Shown: positions 13,201-28,200 of the stretch, piece by piece
How the letters are laid out: each line of letters opens with the position of its first letter
Position numbering within the stretch: the first letter of the stretch is position 1
Assembly (NCBI GenBank): GCA_004794785.1
Contig: SJOL01006479.1
Span: forward strand, 1,001,714 to 1,065,713
Length of the DNA stretch: 64,000 bases
Origin: Opisthorchis felineus
Lineage: Eukaryota > Platyhelminthes > Trematoda > Opisthorchiida > Opisthorchiidae
Direction: 5' to 3'
The notes under the pieces: model-generated
What the model was told of the DNA's origin: nothing
The model's input: only the letters and a program-made list of their open reading frames with translations
The model's database searches: none
Program-made: the position numbers and the translations under genes

Positions 13201-16200
13201 AGATGTCTTTGGAGAATTCGTGTGCCCGATAATTATCAACTGCGGTTACAATTTCAGAGGTTCTTTGTGAGTTCCATTTTTGCCCTAATAATATTTTGTG
13301 CAACAAGATGATTTGGGAATGTTTGGAAAGCGTGAAGCGTTGTTCAGCTTTTGGCCAGAAAACGAATGACAAAACTGAAGATGTTTTTTGTTTGTTCCGC
13401 TAGTTTTTGCATGTTTTAAAGTTAGGGCAAACATTCACTCACGGTTGACCTAGTTGATCGAAGTGCTTCATCGAGAAAACCGTCAGTGGTGTCACGTGAC
13501 GCACCACATAAAATAGTATTTCATAATATATATTAACCAAAGAAATGAAAAAATCTTTCATTGACTGTTGGAGCTAGCTCAGTTACATTGGGCTACTAGA
13601 AGACAGTACTTTGCCAGGAAAATGATAAACTGTCTCGCCTTCGTATGCATTTGCAAGAAACCTGGCTAGCCATAGCATCACCTGTGGGAGTTTATTGTGA
13701 ATACTAACTCCTAAGAGAAGGAAAGTGAAATTTCACTGGCGGTTGAAATTTACTAGCACTCTAAATATGTCACTTTGAAGGATATCAGGCAAAAACAATT
13801 GACAATAGACGGTTAGTGAAAAAAACTAGTGGACGTGCTAACGCATCGTCGAGTACACAAACATTATACAAACAGTGAATTGGATACACAAACAGTAGCA
13901 ATTTTCTGCGGATGGTGTGTAACTGCGGAATAGACTTTCCTACGAACTGGTCAATTGCCTTGCCTCATTGCTCAAGATGGGTTTCTCTATATTCCTCCAC
14001 AACAGGTAGATAGGATATAGCTTTTGACAGCTGCATTGCCATTACAACAAGCTTCGTATGTAGAGTTTTTATCCGAAGGCTGCTTTATCCAAAACTGTTG
14101 GTTAAAAATTTGAAAGCAAATCTTTTCTAACAATAACATATGTATCACCATACTGGAAGTTATCATAGCCGTGTGTTTTACCACAAAGTCACATTTCTTT
14201 CTAAAACCCCTCTTTCTGAGCAAAACCAATTACAGTACCGTGTAAGAAGCAAGTCTGGTCTAATACCAGGTGGTCTCATTCTGACAGAAACAGCTGGTTT
14301 CAGGTAAAAAAATTTGCCGATTGCTCTTTGGATCTGCGAACGGAGGGCCGCACTTATGCATAGCATGTATACGTGGCATACAGTTTGGGTCCAGAATGCT
14401 TCAGCTTTTTATAAAAAATCGTACCCAGTTTTAAATGCCGCGTCTCGGTTCGCCGTCCTTCGGCATATTTTGTAAAATCCGTAATAGTTATACACTGATT
14501 CAATGCATTCCGCTACTAGTGTAATCCCAGCAAACAATGTGGCAGAGATAACGTAGGTGTTTGCGTGCATTAGTTTCCAAAATCCAAAAATGATATAGTG
14601 CTTTCGTGTGCACTCGTGTGCACGCTAATTGATTTTTACGGAAGACTCACCTTAATCACAGCTTAATCTCTCGTTCCAGGATATCCTTCAACCGAGTGTG
14701 CTGCACATAAGCCGTCTCATGTTTTGGTTGATACGGTCTTCGAGGTATTGCAGCATATTTTCACGAAGGAAGCTACTAATTTATTTGTCGGAATGTTTTC
14801 CCTCGTGAGAATTATTCCATTTTTTGGCTCTTCTTCAACGCTGAATTTTTGAAAGCCCGCTCCAGATAAGGCGGCCCAGAGTGCATCTTGATACAAGCGC
14901 CCCCCGCCCACAAACGTTGCGAGTTGGCCCATTATTTCCCTAATGCAAATGGATGCCGAAGGCGAATGACAGATGTTAAGATGAGATGGCATGAATATCC
15001 GGCCGCTGTATGGAAGAAATAGCCATATTAAAAGGAGTTGGTGATCACGCAGATGGGGACCATGAATAGTAGTTTTGCATTACAATGTTGAAAGAGGTAG
15101 CAGTAATTTGCATCCCCTATTTTGGAGTACAAGTGTTTGCGATATTTGTCTAAAGATGGTCTTTTAAGAATGCCTTCATACGTATTTCAATAGGGAAATA
15201 TTAGAAAGGTGGAAAACAGGACACTTAGTATGAAGTAGCATTCATTTAGACAATCGTAACAGAAGAAGTACCTGGAAATCACTGTCAATCCTGCTTAGTT
15301 GTATTTGACGTTGGGCGATTCAACGGGATCACTTACTCACACTTTCAGCCAATGAGGAAACTAGTTCCTTTCCCTGTGTAAGATGAACTGTAGCTGTCTT
15401 GCTGAGTTCTATTCATAATGCTGAATGTGTTATTCAATTGGGGCACTCACAGAGTTCATAAAAACCAGGCGCCTGACAATCTTTACGATTGTTGTAAATC
15501 GCCATTTACGGAAACGAAAAAGTTCAAATTGTATCGGAAATAACTAATTCCTCAGAACACCAAAGTACGATGGGTTTGTCATTGACCGTCTGTTCCGGCT
15601 GGATTGACACTGGAACTGTCATTTACAGCACGAGCGGACTCGTCAGTATCATTCAATGAAACCTTGGTAGCCCCGTGAATAAATCCCCAAATGATTCACA
15701 CCATCCAACAGACGGTGGTTCCTTTTGAATTTTTTAGGGTCCACTTAACCAATGGCCGCAATTACGATGCGCTCTTGTACACTCCACGATGATGGATGAC
15801 AGTGAATTGGGATTTTTATTAGTTGAAAGGGTCTAGCCTCTTTCCAGACAGGGCAGTTTATTTTGGTACTCGAATCCTGTTCGTTCTAGTGAAAGAAATA
15901 TTTCATACGGTTTCTGGAAGTTTGTTGAGAGAAAGCTTATCGCAACAAGGCTACTCGTGTGTTAAATGATCGGCGCACACGGAGTCCGAATACGTGATCG
16001 TAGTCATTTATCAAGACGTTTGTTTGATTTCTGTACTTTGCGCAGTCCCGACCTGAACACCGATAAGACATTTCGACCATACCAATGGCTATGCTAGAAG
16101 CACTGCTGGAGGAAGCAACCTGGTCACTGTACGAAAGGTGTGAGCAAGCCAGGTTAACCACCTTATTATTATCATTTCAGAATAAAGGGTTAGAAAAGTG

Positions 16201-19200
16201 TAATTTTTGTGTGGTTTTCAGGTGATTTAGAACACTATATACATGAGGGAAGTCACTATAGAGAGAACATCATTTAAAATCAATAAAAAATTTTGCTGTT
16301 TGTCTGTGAGTTGCCACACGAAGGCGACAGAACAAAAGTCAGTTTCGTCCGTTGCGTAATTGGGGGTTTGCACTTTTTGGCAATTATTTCCAGTCAGCTA
16401 AGCTTGAGTGTCCGTGGGACTCGTGTTTGAGCATACAGGTCAGGTTGATGCACTCGGATCAAGATCGTCTCGGTCATAGCAGGCAGTCGAGTTTGCGTAA
16501 ACTTCGAGTGACACGTCGAGACGGTACACCGAAGGAAAGGCTTCGGAATGCAGTAGAATATAAGTGGGAACGTTCAAGTACACAATAGTTGGACTGGAAT
16601 TGGGATTTACAGTCCTCCTGATTAGCCAAACTGAACAATTTTCACGGATCATTTCAGACAGTCGCTTTGTTTTATGACCAGTGTTTGAAGCCTTGCATGG
16701 ACACTCAGATGAGTATACACAAAAGCTGCTTGTGGACCGTGGCAAATTATTCTATTAAATCGGTTTCGGTCGGAAGATTTTCCAGTATTTTTTTGATGCG
16801 TAAATTGTCCCGATAGGTGTCCAGGGTCTCCGCAATACCACTTCGGCCACAGAGTGAGCTGTGAAAGGCAAACATGTGTAAAGAGATAGTGTTTTCGATC
16901 TGGGTTTTACCCACGGTATGTAAGTTCTCGTTTTAACTCGGTTTTCAGGGTGCCATCCGTGCAACTTCTCGCTGCTGTACTAGTTAGGCATCGTATAGTA
17001 TTCCTCTGTCGTTTAGGGTAACAAAGCTTCTAAAATGTATGTGATGTTCACTACGAATCTTTTTGTATGCACCGTTTGCTGAATCCTGCCATTACTTTAT
17101 CTAATTGTTTGGAAATCTAAAAAACGGATGACGTTCTGTCTTTCTGACTCTAGCGTGAACTTGATGTCCGGCTGAGGTCATTCAAGCTTCCCCAAGAATA
17201 CATCAGTCCAGTTCATCTGACGCACGTGAGCTAATTTCACCAAGACTCATTCGACTTAAGTCAGCACTTTTGACTCAATATGCGGACTGCAAACCAACAA
17301 TTATCCGGTCACATCAGTGTCTAAACGATGAATGCTTCCAAACTCCTTCAACCCGTAGTAGGTTTCTATCCCACACAACAGAGTGGGGGCACCTTAGCAC
17401 TAGCACCAAAACAGTCAATGGGAGACCTGATTACAAGTTAGCATGTTGTAGGTTGGAAAACGGGTCTAACGTCTCCCTGCTCGAGGGAAAGCACCGTCAT
17501 TTGATAGAGCACCAGGTCAGAAAGTTGCAACCCGTTTGACTAGTCTGCAAGCATGAAGTACATTCTCTAACCTCACATTCGAACATTTACATTTTTCTGG
17601 TGGGGATCGACAACCAAAATATGAGTCTGGGAGTGCCTACCTCTGCTCTCCACTGGGATTGGATTCATTGGACCCTGTGCAGTCTGCGCACTTTAAATCA
17701 GTACGCACCATCCTGGAAAAGTTTCTACGTTGGAGGTGTCAGATTCTGACAGAGAGGCTTCCACAATCATGTCAAGGAAAATGTTGAAAAGATAACAGGG
17801 AGAGAATAAGCCTGGCGGACACCATGGCGTATAGTCACGCGAAAATTTCTCTTAAACCCTTAAGCGTTCACACGCCTAGGCGCATAACGCTCTTAAGTGA
17901 GCCAGAAACTTATAGGACCAATTCTGCAGGACAGTTCTGCCAAAATTACCTGAGAACTCACAGGGTCAAATGAGTTTTGGTCACAAGAGGGATAAAATAG
18001 GTCGATTATTATTTGTCGAGCAGCAAAGGAATGATCCAAACACAAAGGTGCGAAACAAAATATGCTCAGCTTAGACGCGCCTATCAAGTTAACTTGCACA
18101 GAATAGGCTCTGAAGACAAGTGGTCGCCACAGGTACCAGCACAGTGTTCTCGTGTTCTGTTTAAAAGTGACAGCGAGAACTCAGTTTCCCCATACCGAAA
18201 GCAAGTTCCCTTAATTTTAGCAGCTTAGGTTATCAATGCACGTCCGGACTGCTGAAGCAAGTTTTCTAAGGTTGATCTGAACTTGGCAGTCCTTACGAAG
18301 TTCGATCCTAGTTAGTTCTCCAGCATGACAGTTCGGTTCCAAAACTTCAGTTTATTCTCTCCAGGATTTGATTTGCAGTAGGCTGATTCAGGGTGTTCGG
18401 ACAACTTTTTCAAAGAACTTTTCACCAGTGGACCATTGCACCATCTTTCACCCTCTGACTGCTACGCAGATAGGGGCATCTCTCTGGCTGGGTATTTTTT
18501 TGTGACGGTAAAAGTACTCTACTTCTTGTGAGACTGCGCAACCTACCAAAGCCCGCAATATTTTTTAGACTCGCACTAGATAGCGTCTAAGGTCTAGGTA
18601 TGGATCGTCGTACCCATTGTCTGATTTTATGATGCATTCTGGTCATCATTTGACTATATCAGAGACAGTAAAATGGATAGTTTTGAGTGGACTTCAGTTT
18701 TTAAACCTCAGAATTTTCCAAGAATCGGAAAAATACCGTATTTAGGGCAGTTTCAGACTGTTCCAGATAGTAAAGATGTTTGTTCTTTTGAAACGAGAGA
18801 GATGTACCTACTGACCCTGTTCATAAAAAGGGTAACGAGACAGAGTTATCCGCGATACCACAAAAGTCTAATCTATCAGGTGGAAGTTTATCCACAAGTG
18901 CGATGCTATGAATGCATCGATAATGCGGATCGTGGGGTCATGCTGGACTGTATGCACCGGGTTAGGCAACGACCATTCCGAAAGAGACTCTAGACAAATA
19001 AACTGGGCGGGAAACAGTGAGTCTACACAAAGTTCACTTCGACTCGGATCATTAGGCCCGCAACAGGACAAAGTCCGCATGATGGCTCTGAACTAGACGC
19101 GTAAAGGCAAGATCAAGAGTGGTGGACCAGTAGGTGAGAGTCAAATAATGATTGGTGTTCGGGCCGAAAAACAATGCGGAAAAGGCAGACTCCTTTGTGA

Positions 19201-22200
19201 ACAATAACTAATGTATATATGTATATATATCCGCGTCTGACGAAGAGATAAGCAAAGCAGCCCAGACTGATGAACTCGGAATCCCAAGTCAAAAATATTG
19301 GAGATTAATGGTGTTATCGCTCACAGGAAGGCAGGTGCGCAATGTGACACGCAAATTGTTGCGTGCTTGTGCGACTCCAAATGAAGTTTCAGGCTATTAA
19401 AAACCCTATGTAAAAGCAGCCTATCTCGGAAAAATCTCGAGTCTATGGGATTTAATGACCTATATATACTCAGAGAAAGCGGTAGTCAAATTGTTCAAGA
19501 AGTGCAAGACAAATTTCATAAAAATTAAGTCAAAGACACATGGCTAGCAAGCTTACCGGAGAGGTGAAAATGAAGACAGGGTTTTCTGGCTTAAGAGATA
19601 AGAGGAGGGGATATTCGATGTATCAAACACGATACGACTTCCTTGTTTACAAATGACAGAAGAAGGAGCTCTCTAAGGGACAACACGCTGGTTTGCGGCT
19701 GAGGAAGAACCCTGTCATAGACTGTTCAGGGCAATAGCCTCCCCGCGGAAGCATGCCCGTTTTGTACTTGCGCGGCTGCTCTTTTAACAATCTACCCATT
19801 CAAAATTGATGCAAGATGCTCTATTAAGTCAAGTTTACTTTAATTTAGTTTGTTCACTAGTTCATTTGAAGAAGGAAAACATCTATGACCCAACAAGCCT
19901 TAATGAGGTGGCCCCCCACACAACAGCTTTCGCTACAATGAACTCTTTAAATATTCACACATTCTTCAAGACAAATACCTGATACACATTGCATGACTAT
20001 TTTACAGGTTATGGGACGAGGCAGTGATTGTTACAACGATGGCTTGGGGATATTTGAAGGGACGGCAGGCGCGTTGACGCACGTCGATCAGTTTTGTGGC
20101 AACGAAAATCCTCCACCAATCGAAAGCTACGACAAACAACTGACCCTGTTCTTGAACACAAGCATCAAAAGCTTGGCGAGAAGCTTCCTTGTGTATTGTG
20201 CGTCAGGTGAGTCAGGCAAGCAACTGTGTTTCATGAATTAGGCGCTTTTCGTGCACCTCCAATAAACACCAAATAAGGTATCAAAATACACTACTCATAA
20301 GGTTGTTGAAAATTTTTCGACAGCCCATGACTGGTTTCGCCCTTCTTGAAGCTCATCAGGTAGGCGCAGTCCTCGAGTGTATTTCGCTAATGGATCGGAA
20401 TATTTTTCTGGACATAACGCTACTTATAAGGACGATAAAAACCTTTCCGCAGTGACCTACCGATTTCGCTTTCTTGCCATCCAACTGTTAAACGCCTTGT
20501 TTATGATACTAGATCAGTATGATGCTTACAAGAAGGCAGAACCGGTGATCGTCTCTTCGAAAGTAATCATCAACCTTATAGTTTGGTTGAGTGGATGAAA
20601 ACAACTCGGCATCTTGAATAATAGTCCAAGTAAAACTAGTGGTGTCTCTGGGTAGCATGTCCAGTTAGAGGTTACTATAAACTAGAAATTCAGCCGATAT
20701 CTGATTCAGTCCCAGTTGGAACCAAATTGTTTGAATATAAAGAAGTGATTCGAAATAATCAGCTTTTCAACCTTCTCAAAGTCATCCACGTCGATAAAAA
20801 CCACGAAGCCTTTCAGGACGCCTTTGTAAATGGTAAAATTGCTACAAAAACAGTTGCACCTGCTGGCAATTTACTCCAAAATGCTCTACTCTCTGATCTT
20901 GAGTCCTGTAAGAATGGCAACTGATCATCCAAAATGGATTCAATCCTGTCATGTGAGGTTTCCTGATCACCTCAGTCGTTATGACACCGTGTTGTTTTGA
21001 GCTGATTCCTGAATTAGCTGTATTCTGTGATCCATAGAACGGACACACTGCCCGGTGGTTTCATAGATGAGAACAGTTTGATCTCACATCGGTACGCGGC
21101 ACTCTCTAAAGCAGATGGTGCGAAATCCATACACCGTAGTTCGTAGCATGGTTCGTAGTACATTTTATCCGTTCTCTGGGATTACTCTTCTACACTTACA
21201 ATAAACTGCAAATTTGCTTTTTATTTACTTGTGATCTTCATATTTCGTTCGAAAAATTAGTCGTCATTTATTTTCTTTATATGTGGACTGAATTGGCATT
21301 ACTGAGGTTTGTCCAAAACCAAACAAAAGGGAACCAAAACTACATTTATTCGGCTGATTCCTGCTCAGGTGTTGTTTCAAACCTATTCTAAATACTAGTT
21401 GTTGACCTGTTCGTCAGCGCACTGACGTTTCTGCCCAAGTGATAACGAAACTTACAAGCCAGCAGCTGAAGTATCCTCTGATTTACCAATATTTTGAAAC
21501 ATTCCCAATTGTCCGAGTATCGTTAGAGATATACCACTGTGTATTCGCTGCTCTTTTTCTATCCTAATAAACAGAACAAGAGCAATTGAGCTTTTAGAGA
21601 GGGTTGCAGCGTTATTATTAGTCATGAAGCCAGACTGGATAAAGCTGTCAGAAAAACCCTGTTCAACGCTGACGCTGATCTGGCAGCTGTCAGCGTTTAC
21701 CTATCAGGAGCAAGATCGTCTGACGTTGTTGACAACCCTCGCCAACTGCCTGACCACCGTTCATTGTATTGTCATCGACCACAGTATTTGGAAGCAAATT
21801 AAATATTACTCCTTTATTCAGTGGTTGCTGCCGTTCTCATTGGACCTGTTCAAAGGTTGATGTTGCCTCTTGTGTGCGGCAGTTGTTCCGCGGCTTTTCT
21901 GTAACGCAACAAATCAGAAGTTGCTTTATATAGCGCGGGTTTGAAGACGGTTCTTTTACTTGTTTGAGTCGACAGAAAAAACCATGCAAATTATCGGTAA
22001 GCCCAATCGCGTAAGCACAGTTCACTTGGGTAGCCTCACAGGATAAAAACCCTTTGATAATTATGTCAGGGTTCTAATTCAGATTTTCCCGAGAAAACAC
22101 TTTCACTAGTGTAGAGGTTTTGACTTCAGCTAATGAAATGCTATTTATCAACGAAATAATAAGCTGACCGATGGAATTTCCAGTTGTTTCCTGCATCTGA

Positions 22201-25200
22201 AAGAGTGGAATATGTGATTCTCAAATCTCTCTTGAAGATCATCTGCAATTTTGATAGAACTTGCTTGATTCTAGTGAGTTTTGGTAGCTCAAAATCTGTC
22301 TCGCACAGGGGCCGGTGACTGCAGGCACCCACATCCGTGTTCACTTCCACTACGGTTTGAGTAGTAACATTCTAAAGGTATATGTAAAGGTTCACCTAGG
22401 ATCTTGGAATTTTCATGCTGACGAGAATATCGGAGCTAATTATTCCGAAACTGTTTGGCAAAATGTTGCACGAAGGCGAATACGGTCTTGTTTCTCGTCA
22501 ACTAAAATATTAATGACAGAAGAAGTAATAAAACAATGACTGTAGCAAATCTATAAACTTATACAGATGTAAATGGATGGTGCCCACACCCATGAAATGT
22601 ACCAATAGATGGAGAAAAAAGATGCCTTTACCTCCGGTGCCGTAGAGCCCCGTACCAAGGCCTAATAATAATTGTTGTAATTATAATAGTCTTAGTAGAT
22701 CAAATATGCCTGTCCTTCAGAAAAATTCTACCGAACTATTCTGGTGCATCTAGAGCTAAATATACCAAAATGCCGAGCCAGTTTGGAATTTTCAACTTAT
22801 GGCAGGTCAGTATTGGTGAATACAAATGAAGTCCATTCGTCATGCCATTGGGATTTTTTTAATACTGTTGCATTTACCACTGACCACTGGAATTGTGCCC
22901 ACAAGCATGGTAAACTTAGTTTTCCGCCTGTAATAGACATACCTCACAATAGCCAATCCATAAAACCTAAGAAAGTTTGGACAACTAGTGTCAAAAGTCA
23001 GATTACAAAAAATATCACACGACATTTGCCTCAACTAACAGAGTTTCCCAGAAATTAGCCATTTTGACCCGCATTTCTTTTCTTACAACAAGCGACGTCA
23101 ACTAAACACAAGACAGGTTTCTTCAAAATGTAAGCACTCGTCTCAGAGATGATTCAGTTATCACAGTGAAATAAGGATTTGGACCGTCCTTGAAATAAAA
23201 CCTCTCCAAAGGGGACTATTTACTACAGGTTCCTTAGTTGTTACTCATAAAACAGCGATCAACACAAAGGAATGTTCGTGTGCAGCTTCAGTTTCCTGCC
23301 CTTAGTGATTGTATTGTACTCGCAGTTTAGAATTTACGACCAAGTGTAACAGGGTTGCTTTCCTTAGGAGTAATATAGTGCGTAGGTTTTGGTCGAACAC
23401 AAGTTGACAATCCGGCAATAAAGTCGGACAAATGTTCTTAACAGTGGGATTTTTTATTAACTTTTCGACGTCAAAAAGGATAATACGAACGGTCATTTAG
23501 CAACTTCGATCTTAAAAGGCAACTCGTACGCAAAAGTGTTTCATCTGTTAGTTGAGATATCGGCATGTTTTAGTCTACGTGCTAACATCGTCTGCCAGGA
23601 CTACCTAAAAGAAAAAAACGGTGTGTTACGAATGGGCCTTCTATGTCCGTTCCACATAGATTAACACGGTTCTGTTTGACTGAGTTACAGTAAAGTGTAA
23701 TCTTGTCTAGTGGATGCAAGCATTAAACCTCAAAGTACTATTTTCATTTATCATGACGTTTCGCTTAAAACAGCTAGAATTGGTCAATATTTAGTAATTA
23801 CTGTCAATTTACAACCTCATATTGCCAAAATACGGCAAATGTTTGCAAACATTAAGATCTTTTGTCTTACGCATGCGCTCAGCCAAAATGCTCATCAGGA
23901 TTTTATTTGATTAAACAGAGCAGCATAGCATGACTAAACGGCGATATTGGTGTGCTTATTGCGCTGAAAGCCAAAGCCTGACAGGCAGGAATAGGTTATC
24001 GGGGCAATATGGATAAATGGAACAGGGAGAAGGGAAAGGCTGAAGCGTTTGATGAAAATAGTTGAAGGAAGATCCTATCTTCGTACAATACCATGACAGC
24101 TAATGCTTCAGGCGTAACAGTAGAGTTAGCAGGTGATAAGTGGAGTGGCCAGCAATAGACAAAGACACTATGTACGGACAGCCTTCGGATATTTCAATAA
24201 GATTTGTGACTGCAGTAAAGTTTTTCAAAAGAAAATATATCCACCTTAGTTATCTCTTTCAGGCTACTTTCTGATGATATGACTCATAATTTTTCTCTCA
24301 TATATGAGCTTTGATTTCGCGGCATGATTCAAACATGTGTCGTTTTAATCTTCTCATCAGATCAAAATATTCTACGGGAGAGATCAGCCAGTGAGTGTGC
24401 CGGTCGATTTCGTTTGTATTTTTATCATCACTTTGTAAGCTGATATTGATCAATGATAGGGACTTCATCGGACGGCATTTGCTACCTCATGACAACCTAG
24501 CTACTCAGAATCTTATCAGTAGCGTGCGGCCAACTCGAAGAAAACCTACACCGCATGAGGCAACATTCAGAATCATTACCCAGATGAAAAACCTTCCGAA
24601 AAAAGGTCTTTCAAGTGAAGAGTAGAAAACGCCACTTCTCGTCAGACAAAATTTATCATGTGCTGCTTGTAGAGGAGGATAAATTCTGGCAGTGGTCTTA
24701 CCACGTTTTGTGCTCCGCCAATGGAGGCGTGGTTATCTAGTGGGGGTCGTTGTTTGACGGTTAAATAACACCTCCTAAATCCCATGCCGGTGGTCACCCT
24801 CCAGTAAGCTTTGGTCTATTTGAATCAGCCGGTCCATCTGGCCACCTGTCGGATGGTTTAGCAAGTAAAGCATCTCGGCTGAAATTTGTGGCACTATACC
24901 CAAACGGAATTTGAGTTACGTCAGGTCTTTACTTTACTCTCATAAACTCAGCCAGTGGTAAGTCTAAGCATTAATAAAAGCAGCCGAAGACCGAGAACGC
25001 GGGTCAAGTGGATTGTTTATGCCATACAGATTGAAGGCAAGTCCAGTAGATGCTTAAAAACAGACTGACCAAGTCGCTGGTACATTGTGCAATTCTACAA
25101 ATCACCTATCACATACATCTCAACTCATGCGTATACCTGAGGTATGTCACTGGAGGTACAAATAGGCCGCGAACGATGGATGCGACAATGAGTGGCTTTG

Positions 25201-28200
25201 TCCCAAGAAGGCTTGTGTCAGTGAGTGGTGGTTGTTGTCCCCCAGCACCTTAAAAGATAGGACCAAAATGGTTGCTTGAGAGTGCGTAAGCAACAACTTA
25301 AGTTTGGATCAGCCAGGCTTTGTTGTGATTCTCTCATAGATGCCAACCGCTGGGTAGTAAACAGAAGGAAAAAAACATTTGTGTTGCGAAGACTGAAAAA
25401 ATGACAAACTCGATATGGAGGCCACTACAACTTACTTGTTTTTAGTTTTTTCTTCAAATATTTACATTCATTTGTGTATGCTGGTCTTGATTGCATGGGT
25501 AATAGAAGGCTGATTCATTAGGTTTACCGTGTCCAGTTATTCTACATAGCTGATAGGGTTGGCAAGAACAAAACTTTTAAAGCTGACAGATTGATGTGAA
25601 GCCCTAATGAAAGGGTAAACAACCAACTAACGGAGCCTTTGTAGCATGAAGTTTTTCATCTTGCTTCATGCTGACTTGAAGGATAAGTGCAAATGTAGTT
25701 AATCGCAGTTTTCTGGTGACGGACACTGCATTATCAGGACTGTGACTTTCAATTAGCTGGCAGTCGGTGACTGAAATTCAATGGTATTGATGAATTAACT
25801 TTACATATTGGTGGTAGTACGAGAACATCCGACAGTTTTTTAGGATAGACTTTAGACGGGCTCTGTTTGTTAGCGAAATCATGGAAAAGCACCGTTCCGT
25901 GTGTGAAAGCGTTTAAGCAGAGACCCTTCAATTACTAGGGGGTTGGGGTCCATTCTGAAGGGTTGTCTCGAATGCTGGATCCCATATATTCTCGTCAGTC
26001 TAACTAACGTTTAGGCGATCATGTTTCGTTTGTAGCCCCTTATTCAAGGTATATTCAGTAAATGACCATATCAACTTCAGACCGATGGTGAACCTCACAT
26101 CAATATGACCAGGTTTTATACTATTCCGTATATTCCTCCCTAATGGAATGATGTGGAGCAGCTTGTGGCCGACAGATGCATTTCAGAATTTCACAATGCA
26201 GATGTTTCGATGTTTTCCTCACATCCTCCCTGATCGAATCGATCAAACTTTACATGTGAAGAAGGGGCAACCTTCAGTTCCTGTACACTGACTTCATTAC
26301 ATGAAATGAGCAGTCGAATCCATCACCGGAAGACTAGACTCACTAGAATGAAGGGCAAAGTTCCCGTGGTAAACTATCATAATATTTCTAGTAGAATACA
26401 ATGTATTAACTTCTGATTATTATATCCCATTCCCCAAATTACTGCTCAGAAAGACAACACCCCAGATTTTTCTACGAAAGACCCATTATTGACTTTGTAA
26501 ACATTAGAGTGAATCGAAAGGCCAAAACAAACTTTATTTTCAACGCAGTCTGCTGTGTTTTTCCTGACCTTCGTTTAATCCCAATGATTGCTATTGGTCG
26601 TAGATTCCTCTCTTTCAGATTGGTTTACAAAGTGTTTGCCTTCTCATCTTTAGAGAGTAAACGTTCCATTTTTTGGGGTTCAATCCTTGTCTAATTGCCC
26701 CTATATTTCACCGCTTAGAGAGCTTCTTCTGAAAAGTGTTGCGCTGGTTAGCACCGTTGTCAGACTACTAGAAGATTTTCTTTTTATCACTAAAGCCTCT
26801 CAGCGTAACTGACCCAAATTGATCGGAACTTTCCGTACAGGTCCTCTATCCATAGGATCCTCTGCATCATAGTTCACTGCAAAACTCCATGTTCACCCTC
26901 CGCTACCACGCTTGCAACTACCTTACTCGAAAACATCTTTGTTCTGCGTGGCGTAAGCTGGATTTCTATAAGGTGTATAGAGGGTTTCTGTAAGACTGGA
27001 TAGTTTACCTGGATAATACGTCATTCTGAACAAACCAAACGACCTAAGCGAGCTTGTTTAACACGAAGTACATGTGAGCCGTGCAAAACTGATCGACTGA
27101 GCAACAGACCGTGCGTTGTTTTGTCCTAAAGCAATGTTATCAATGAGACACCTTATCATTCTCGAGTATCTGCCGAACATTTCAGTTCCTGAGAACACCA
27201 AATAAATCGAATATGACGGTCAGTCAACATATATTTGGAGGGGAAACCGGGGGATATATTTTACCTCTTATAGTCCTTTAGCAGGAAAATTCCCGCAACA
27301 TCTTTACTAACATTGCTATCAGACAAAAACTGCAGTTTCTATCCGAAACTATAAAGGTGCAACGAATCGGACCGATGAATTATTAGGGTTCAAAATTTCA
27401 AATGGGTAAAGTATAAAAACCTTTCGATGTCATACCTAAATGGGGCGATGCAGCTTAGCCTATAAGCATGGAACTCGAAATGAGGAGTCTCATTACTGGC
27501 TAGGTTAAACCGTGAATATTGGAAACTGCTCCAAATAGCGTGACTCACTGTTAGAAACCTAACTTGCTTCCTCCAAACCGATGTTTTTTCGGGTGATGCA
27601 GCGACACGAGGTCATGCAACAAAACGGGAAGATAGATATCTTGAGTCAATATTTTCATAGCGCTCTTGGTTAGACTTTTAATCTCTCCCGCGTCGCTGGT
27701 TCTGACCAAGGATGGAGGGATTCTCACGCCATGCAGTGACTCGTTATAACGGCAATCTCGTTTCACGTCACCCATTTGCTTGCACAGACAGTTTCTACGA
27801 CAAATTATTGATCAAAGATTTTACAGATCGGGAGGAAAAATGAAGTATTTATTTGCAAAATTCATCAATGCACCATTGATTTCTTGGCGGCTCCCAATTC
27901 CGACCACGATTGGCGACCTCATTATTGAGATCTAAAAGTTAATCCACTGTCCTGGCAGTTCTGAGCCGGCTGAAATATATGATTTCAAGTTTCTTAATCT
28001 GATAAGACCTAATCGGGTAAAGTCAAAGAATCCTGATTATCGAGGGTCTCTTTGTCATCAACGCTCCCAGTATCTGTTCGGCTCCGGATATACTGAACAG
28101 CGTAATTTTGCAGTTGATAAAAGGAGAAGCGTGAAGGAACAATGAGCGCTAATGTATGTTTTCACTTGAGATTTCGTTCTATAAATAAAGGCAATCTATT

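Noticed and set aside
14680..14745. Short segment after ctcgttccag with YPSTECAAHKP and a gtattg donor
   Set aside because: Only about 21 codons, no domain features beyond one Cys, and it would break the alternation of exon halves.
16640..16800. Frame with CLKPCMDTQMS and SCLWTVANYS resembling C-x-W of CUB
   Set aside because: The only nearby donor is in the wrong phase and a stop follows; no acceptor of the right phase was found.
18673..18831. Open stretch ending VCSFETREMYLLTLFIKR before gtaacg, resembling a CUB first-half exon
   Set aside because: It would place two first halves in a row before the second half at 20008, lacks the Trp of C-x-W, has no good acceptor, and the gene reads cleanly without it.
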